Shown: in pieces, positions 14,684-17,916 of the stretch
Position numbering within the stretch: position 1 is the stretch's first letter
How the letters are laid out: each line of letters starts with the position of its first letter
Assembly (NCBI GenBank): GCA_964521525.1
Contig: CAZFTD010000061.1
Location: forward strand, 1 to 17,916
Length of the DNA stretch: 17,916 bases
Direction: 5' to 3'
Source: CALEUX01 sp964521525
GTDB taxonomy: Bacteria; Bacteroidota; Bacteroidia; Bacteroidales; Marinilabiliaceae
Notes under the pieces: model-generated
Databases searched by the model: none
What the model saw: only the letters and a program-made list of their open reading frames with translations
What the model was told of the DNA's origin: nothing
Position numbers and translations under genes: made by a program

Positions 14684-16081
14684 TTACTCCCCGGCAGTTC
14701 TTCTTTCATGCAAATCCGTCATCACCTTTTCCATAGTTTTTTCATCGAGCTTATATAAAATCATTATTAACCCAGAAAGTAAGGCGCCAATAGCCGGAAC
14801 ATAACTCATCATGTATTTGATTCCACGAATGGTTTCGGGCGATTGCTCCACATTGGCCTGAAATCCATAATACGCCAACAACCAAAGTGTTACAGAACCG
14901 CCGAGCGTCCAACCCAGCTTTTGCGACATACTGGAGGCTGAAAAAACCAGTCCGGTAGCACGGCGTCCGGTTTTCCATTCCGAATAATCGGTTGCATCGG
15001 CGTACATCGACCATAACAATGGGAAAATTATACCGGCACAAAAACTAATGAGCGCCTGCAAGGTAAAAACAAATGCAATGCTGCTTTTATCAAGATAGTA
15101 AAAACCAATACTCAGAAAGGCAGCACCAAACATGGCCAATATAAAGGTATTGCGTTTACCTATGCGGACAGAAATTGGTTTTGCCATCATTACACCAATC
15201 ATATTGGTTGCCTGGCCTAAAAACAGATAAAAGGTGCTGAAAGCAATGGTCATTTTTGACAGACTGACGGCCGATTCCTGTGAAAAGTCGTTGCTGATAT
15301 AATACTTAAAGTAATAAACGGCCACACCATCGCGAACCGAGTTAAAAATAAGCGTCATTACGCCGGCTCCCAGCAAAACAAACCAGGGAATGTTTTTCCC
15401 AAGATTCTTTAAATCCTCCTTCAGGTTATTTTTTTGCTCTTTAGGTGGATTAACCCTTTCGCGCGTCCACGAAAAAGTCATCAGGAAAAACCCAATAACA
15501 ATAACCCCTACAACCACCATGGTTAACTGGTAAGATGTGGCAACATCAACGCCATTTTGTTTAAATGCATCGAGTAAAGGTTGAAAAATAGCTACCACCA
15601 GCAAACTTCCGGCAAAAGCAAAAATCATGCGGTACGATGCAAAAGCCGTGCGCTCGTTTGAATCGGAAGTCATAACACCCAACAGACTGGCATAAGGAAC
15701 GTTAATGGCCGTATAAGCCATCATCATCAATGTGTAGGATAAATAAGCGTAAACAATTTTACCTTTAAGCGACAAATCGGGTGTAGTGAATAACAACACG
15801 CCAATGATGGCAAAAGGAAATGCCACCCAAAGCAGGTATGGTCTGAATTTTCCCCAGCGCGATTTGGTACGGTCGCCAATGATACCCATAATGGGGTCGT
15901 TGGCAGTATCCCAAATGCGTGTAACCAGAAACATGGTTCCTGCGGCAGCAGCAGGAATACCAAACACATCGGTATAAAATATGGCCAGGTAAAAAGTAAA
16001 TATTTTCCAGAACATGGAGGAGGCTGCATCGCCAAATCCATACCCGATTTTCTCTCGTAACGAAACTTTTTGTGTTATCAT
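14684..16081 (-). CDS. GPH-family sugar/cation symporter, probably for manno-oligosaccharides
   Basis: 465 residues with about 12 membrane segments, the MelB-like glycoside-pentoside-hexuronide family of the major facilitator superfamily. The cation-site acidic residues are present: Asp18 in the first helix, and Asp58 and Asp62 in RIWDTANDPIMG, corresponding to MelB Asp19, Asp55 and Asp59. DRTKSRWGKFRPYLLW is the typical loop 2-3 motif. It would import a disaccharide with Na+ or H+ across the inner membrane. Its ATG shares one base with the epimerase stop (TAATG), so the two are translationally coupled. The neighbours point to beta-1,4-mannobiose as substrate, as for the symporter in the Bacteroides fragilis mannan cluster; substrate is inference. 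No clear terminator follows on this strand. Confidence 0.9.
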   Translation of the reverse strand: MITQKVSLREKIGYGFGDAASSMFWKIFTFYLAIFYTDVFGIPAAAAGTMFLVTRIWDTANDPIMGIIGDRTKSRWGKFRPYLLWVAFPFAIIGVLLFTTPDLSLKGKIVYAYLSYTLMMMAYTAINVPYASLLGVMTSDSNERTAFASYRMIFAFAGSLLVVAIFQPLLDAFKQNGVDVATSYQLTMVVVGVIVIGFFLMTFSWTRERVNPPKEQKNNLKEDLKNLGKNIPWFVLLGAGVMTLIFNSVRDGVAVYYFKYYISNDFSQESAVSLSKMTIAFSTFYLFLGQATNMIGVMMAKPISVRIGKRNTFILAMFGAAFLSIGFYYLDKSSIAFVFTLQALISFCAGIIFPLLWSMYADATDYSEWKTGRRATGLVFSASSMSQKLGWTLGGSVTLWLLAYYGFQANVEQSPETIRGIKYMMSYVPAIGALLSGLIMILYKLDEKTMEKVMTDLHERRTAGE

Positions 16082-17322
16082 TATTGGCTGTTATTAATGG
16101 AAACTAATTGGTTTAATTTATCAATATTTGTTCTGATTCGTAAAGCGACTTCCATTAAAGCCCTCGTGTTATGGTAAGGGCATTTCCAGAATCCGATTTT
16201 TGGATCAGAAAAAACCGGGAATCCATTGCGGTCGGTACGCAAAAACCATTCTCCAAACTTTTTATCAATCAATTTATTATCGATATAGTTCCAAACAACA
16301 GCCATTTTCTCCAGATACATTTCATCGCCGGTTATCTGCCATGCATTAATAAATCCAACCATGGCTTCGGCCTGTACCCACCAATGCCGGTCTTCATCGA
16401 AATGATGGTTGCCAAAGTCTTTTTCGTACAATAAAGATCCGTCAGAAGTAAGACCTTCCTGAATGGTGGCGTTGGTCATTTTCAAGGCAACAGTTTCAAC
16501 CTCTTTTAAAAGCGCTTTATTGCCCAAAACCTCGGCAGCTTCGCATAAAAGCCAGGCACCTTCAATATCGTGACCATACGAAACCATATTGCCTTTCACT
16601 TTCCAGTCCATCTCAAAAAATAGTTTAAAATGACCGGTTTGCGTATCGATAATATGGTCGAGGAAAACCCGGAGAAGACCATGTATTTGAGTTCCAAGCT
16701 TAGTATCAGGCCACACCCGGTACAAATTGGTGTATGGCTCAATAATGTGCAAATGGGTGTTCATCGACTTGGGCTCATTGGCATCTTTGGTACTGAGTCG
16801 CATATCACTAAGTGGCTGCCAGTCGCGCGACAATGCTTCGATGTATCCTTTATGCGCATTATCGAAACTGTGCTCTTCAATAAGATTGAACAGTTTTATG
16901 GCATAATTCAAACTTTCGGCATTACCGGTGGCTTTATAGTATTCTGAAAATCCGTAGATTCCAAACCCCTGTGCATAAATCTGTTTTCGGCCATCGAGTA
17001 TTTTCCCATCGTGGGTAACACTCCAGTATAACCCTTCAAACTCGTTATCCCAACAGTGACTCACCAAATAATTGTAAGCCCTGTGAGCCATTTGAAGATA
17101 CTCATCCTTTTTGAGAAAATTGTAGGCCGCAGCAAAAGCCCATAAAATGCGGGCATTCAGAACAACTCCTTTGGGGGCATTGATGGAGGGTGCTCCGGTT
17201 AAGTCAACTTCGCCATAAAACCCGCCAAATTTAGAATCTACTCCCTTCTCCATCCAGAATTTTATAATCTGTTCAAACTCTGTAACCATTTGATCGGGGA
17301 GATCTTTATATTCTATCTTCAT
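16081..17322 (-). CDS. Cellobiose 2-epimerase (AGE family), probably mannobiose epimerase
   Basis: 413 residues, the usual length, an (alpha/alpha)6-barrel of the N-acylglucosamine 2-epimerase superfamily. The active-site set of cellobiose 2-epimerases is complete: Arg58, His192 (MNTHLH at 187-192), His251 and Glu254 in YGHDIE, Trp314 in HWWVQAEA, and Trp379 and His384 in FWKCPYHN. These match Rhodothermus marinus residues Arg66, His200, His259, Glu262, Trp322, Trp385 and His390 by consistent offsets. The enzyme inverts C2 of the reducing sugar of beta-1,4 disaccharides. Between a GH130 phosphorylase and a symporter its job should be 4-O-beta-mannosyl-mannose to 4-O-beta-mannosyl-glucose. No signal peptide, so cytoplasmic. 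An N-acetylglucosamine 2-epimerase or mannose isomerase is less likely given the motifs and context. Confidence 0.92.
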   Translation of the reverse strand: MKIEYKDLPDQMVTEFEQIIKFWMEKGVDSKFGGFYGEVDLTGAPSINAPKGVVLNARILWAFAAAYNFLKKDEYLQMAHRAYNYLVSHCWDNEFEGLYWSVTHDGKILDGRKQIYAQGFGIYGFSEYYKATGNAESLNYAIKLFNLIEEHSFDNAHKGYIEALSRDWQPLSDMRLSTKDANEPKSMNTHLHIIEPYTNLYRVWPDTKLGTQIHGLLRVFLDHIIDTQTGHFKLFFEMDWKVKGNMVSYGHDIEGAWLLCEAAEVLGNKALLKEVETVALKMTNATIQEGLTSDGSLLYEKDFGNHHFDEDRHWWVQAEAMVGFINAWQITGDEMYLEKMAVVWNYIDNKLIDKKFGEWFLRTDRNGFPVFSDPKIGFWKCPYHNTRALMEVALRIRTNIDKLNQLVSINNSQ

Positions 17323-17409
17323 TTAATTTGATAAAAGTGAAACAACATAAAGGGTAAGGAAAAACGATAAGTTTACAATAATAAGGCTGATGTTTTTTAG
17401 ATTTTGGCT

Positions 17410-17443
17410 GTTAGTCCTTAGCAGCTATCAGCTAACCACTAAC
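17410..17443. repeat. Imperfect hairpin between the phosphorylase and epimerase genes
   Basis: GTTAGT-CC-TTAGC, an 8-nt loop, then GCTAA-CC-ACTAAC: 6 + 5 paired bases with a symmetric CC/CC internal loop. The 12-mer CAGCTATCAGCT inside it is the reverse complement of the one at 10617-10628. A second palindrome TAAGAG-T-CTCTTA is at 17454-17466. It could modulate operon mRNA processing or be a dispersed repeat. Confidence 0.45.
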
Positions 17444-17520
17444 TTCTTCTGTCTAAGAGTCTCTTATCTTAAATCTTCCAAATTGGTTGGTTTTCCTTAT
17501 TCCTTAATGGCTTCAATGGT

Positions 17521-17916
17521 TTATTTCAGAAATGGTTGATTACTATCGATAAGTTGATTAATGGTTTGAACCGAAGCTGCACTCCGGAGCTTATCCTGTG
17601 GCGAATTGATGCAATAATCAACCAGTTGGTCAATAGTGCTAACTGCAACGTGCATGCGGGTGTCTGATGAAGCATAGTAAATAAACACTTTGCCATCGTC
17701 GTCGGCAATCCAGCCATTCGAGAATACCACATTCGAAACATCTCCAACTCGCTCAGAGCCCAGAGGTGCAATAAAGTGGCCGTTGGGTTTGTGAGTAACC
17801 AGCCATGGCTTTTCAAGGTCGGTCATAAACAAATAGAGAGTATATCGCAAACCGGCTGCAGTATTACGAACCCCATGCGCCAACTGCAACCAGCCTTTGT
17901 TTGTGCGGATGGGAGC
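17521..17916 (-). CDS. 4-O-beta-D-mannosyl-D-glucose phosphorylase, GH130 (N-terminal part outside window)
   Basis: The frame is open at the right edge and ends with TAA at 17521-17523, so only the last 131 residues are visible; the family is about 390 residues. The visible part carries late GH130_1 patterns: a GWLQLAHGVRN-like segment at the edge, then PLGSERVGDVSNVVFSNGWI followed by DDDGKVFIYYASSDTRMHVA and a helical tail. In GH130 the substrate-binding histidine and arginine residues lie in these segments. The enzyme uses phosphate to split mannosylglucose into mannose 1-phosphate and glucose in the cytoplasm. The epimerase immediately downstream makes the mannosylglucose assignment more likely than a mannan-chain or N-glycan-core GH130. 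A 198-bp gap follows before the epimerase gene. The catalytic Asp of the N-terminal part cannot be checked here. Confidence 0.88.
   Translation of the reverse strand, partial: APIRTNKGWLQLAHGVRNTAAGLRYTLYLFMTDLEKPWLVTHKPNGHFIAPLGSERVGDVSNVVFSNGWIADDDGKVFIYYASSDTRMHVAVSTIDQLVDYCINSPQDKLRSAASVQTINQLIDSNQPFLK

Noticed and set aside
1..17916. CRISPR arrays, insertion sequences, phage genes, rRNA, riboswitches
   Set aside because: No regularly spaced repeats, transposase or integrase motifs, phage structural genes, or recognisable riboswitch cores were found on either strand by reading.

Overview
The window looks like a chromosomal segment from a member of the Bacteroidota, possibly the Marinilabiliales/Prolixibacteraceae. 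The evidence is the moderately AT-rich sequence, the weak ribosome binding sites, several exact TAnnTTTG promoter elements, and a protein set typical of the phylum: a patatin fused to a BamA-like barrel, a Bacteroidota-type transketolase and the epimerase/phosphorylase mannan route. The genus is inference only.

Positions 1-8604 are transcribed leftward. A compact run encodes a SpoIIM-like membrane protein, a multi-pass membrane protein, a DUF4129 protein, a DUF4350 protein, a MoxR-type AAA+ ATPase and a DUF58 protein with a degenerate vWA fold. An RDD-family membrane protein diverges from its head at 8731. The first four genes overlap by exactly 8 bp at each of their three junctions, and the ATPase follows after 1 nt. 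This seven-gene set recurs in distant phyla and has no established function. I read it as one envelope-associated chaperone or assembly machine. A 352-bp AT-rich gap separates moxR from the DUF58 gene. After the DUF58 gene comes a secreted patatin-POTRA-barrel protein that runs off the left edge.

Positions 9454-13145 hold housekeeping genes: erythronate-4-phosphate dehydrogenase (pdxB, minus strand, tail-to-tail with the RDD gene with 3 nt between stops), transketolase (plus strand), a strong hairpin terminator, and a tRNA-Val(GAC) on the minus strand that faces the same terminator.

Positions 13146-14623 form a small accessory patch: an AT-rich gap of about 530 bp with several inverted repeats, then a HigB-type toxin and HigA-type antitoxin pair with its own terminator. 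The 86-bp space between toxin and antitoxin is unusually long and holds two hairpins. It also has a short sequence shared with the region upstream of the toxin gene.

Positions 14684-17916 (minus strand) are a manno-oligosaccharide utilisation operon: the C-terminal part of a GH130 mannosylglucose phosphorylase, a cellobiose 2-epimerase-type AGE enzyme, and a GPH-family sugar/cation symporter whose start overlaps the epimerase stop (TAATG). Together they would import mannobiose, epimerise it to mannosylglucose and phosphorolyse it to mannose 1-phosphate and glucose. Upstream genes of this operon lie beyond the right edge.
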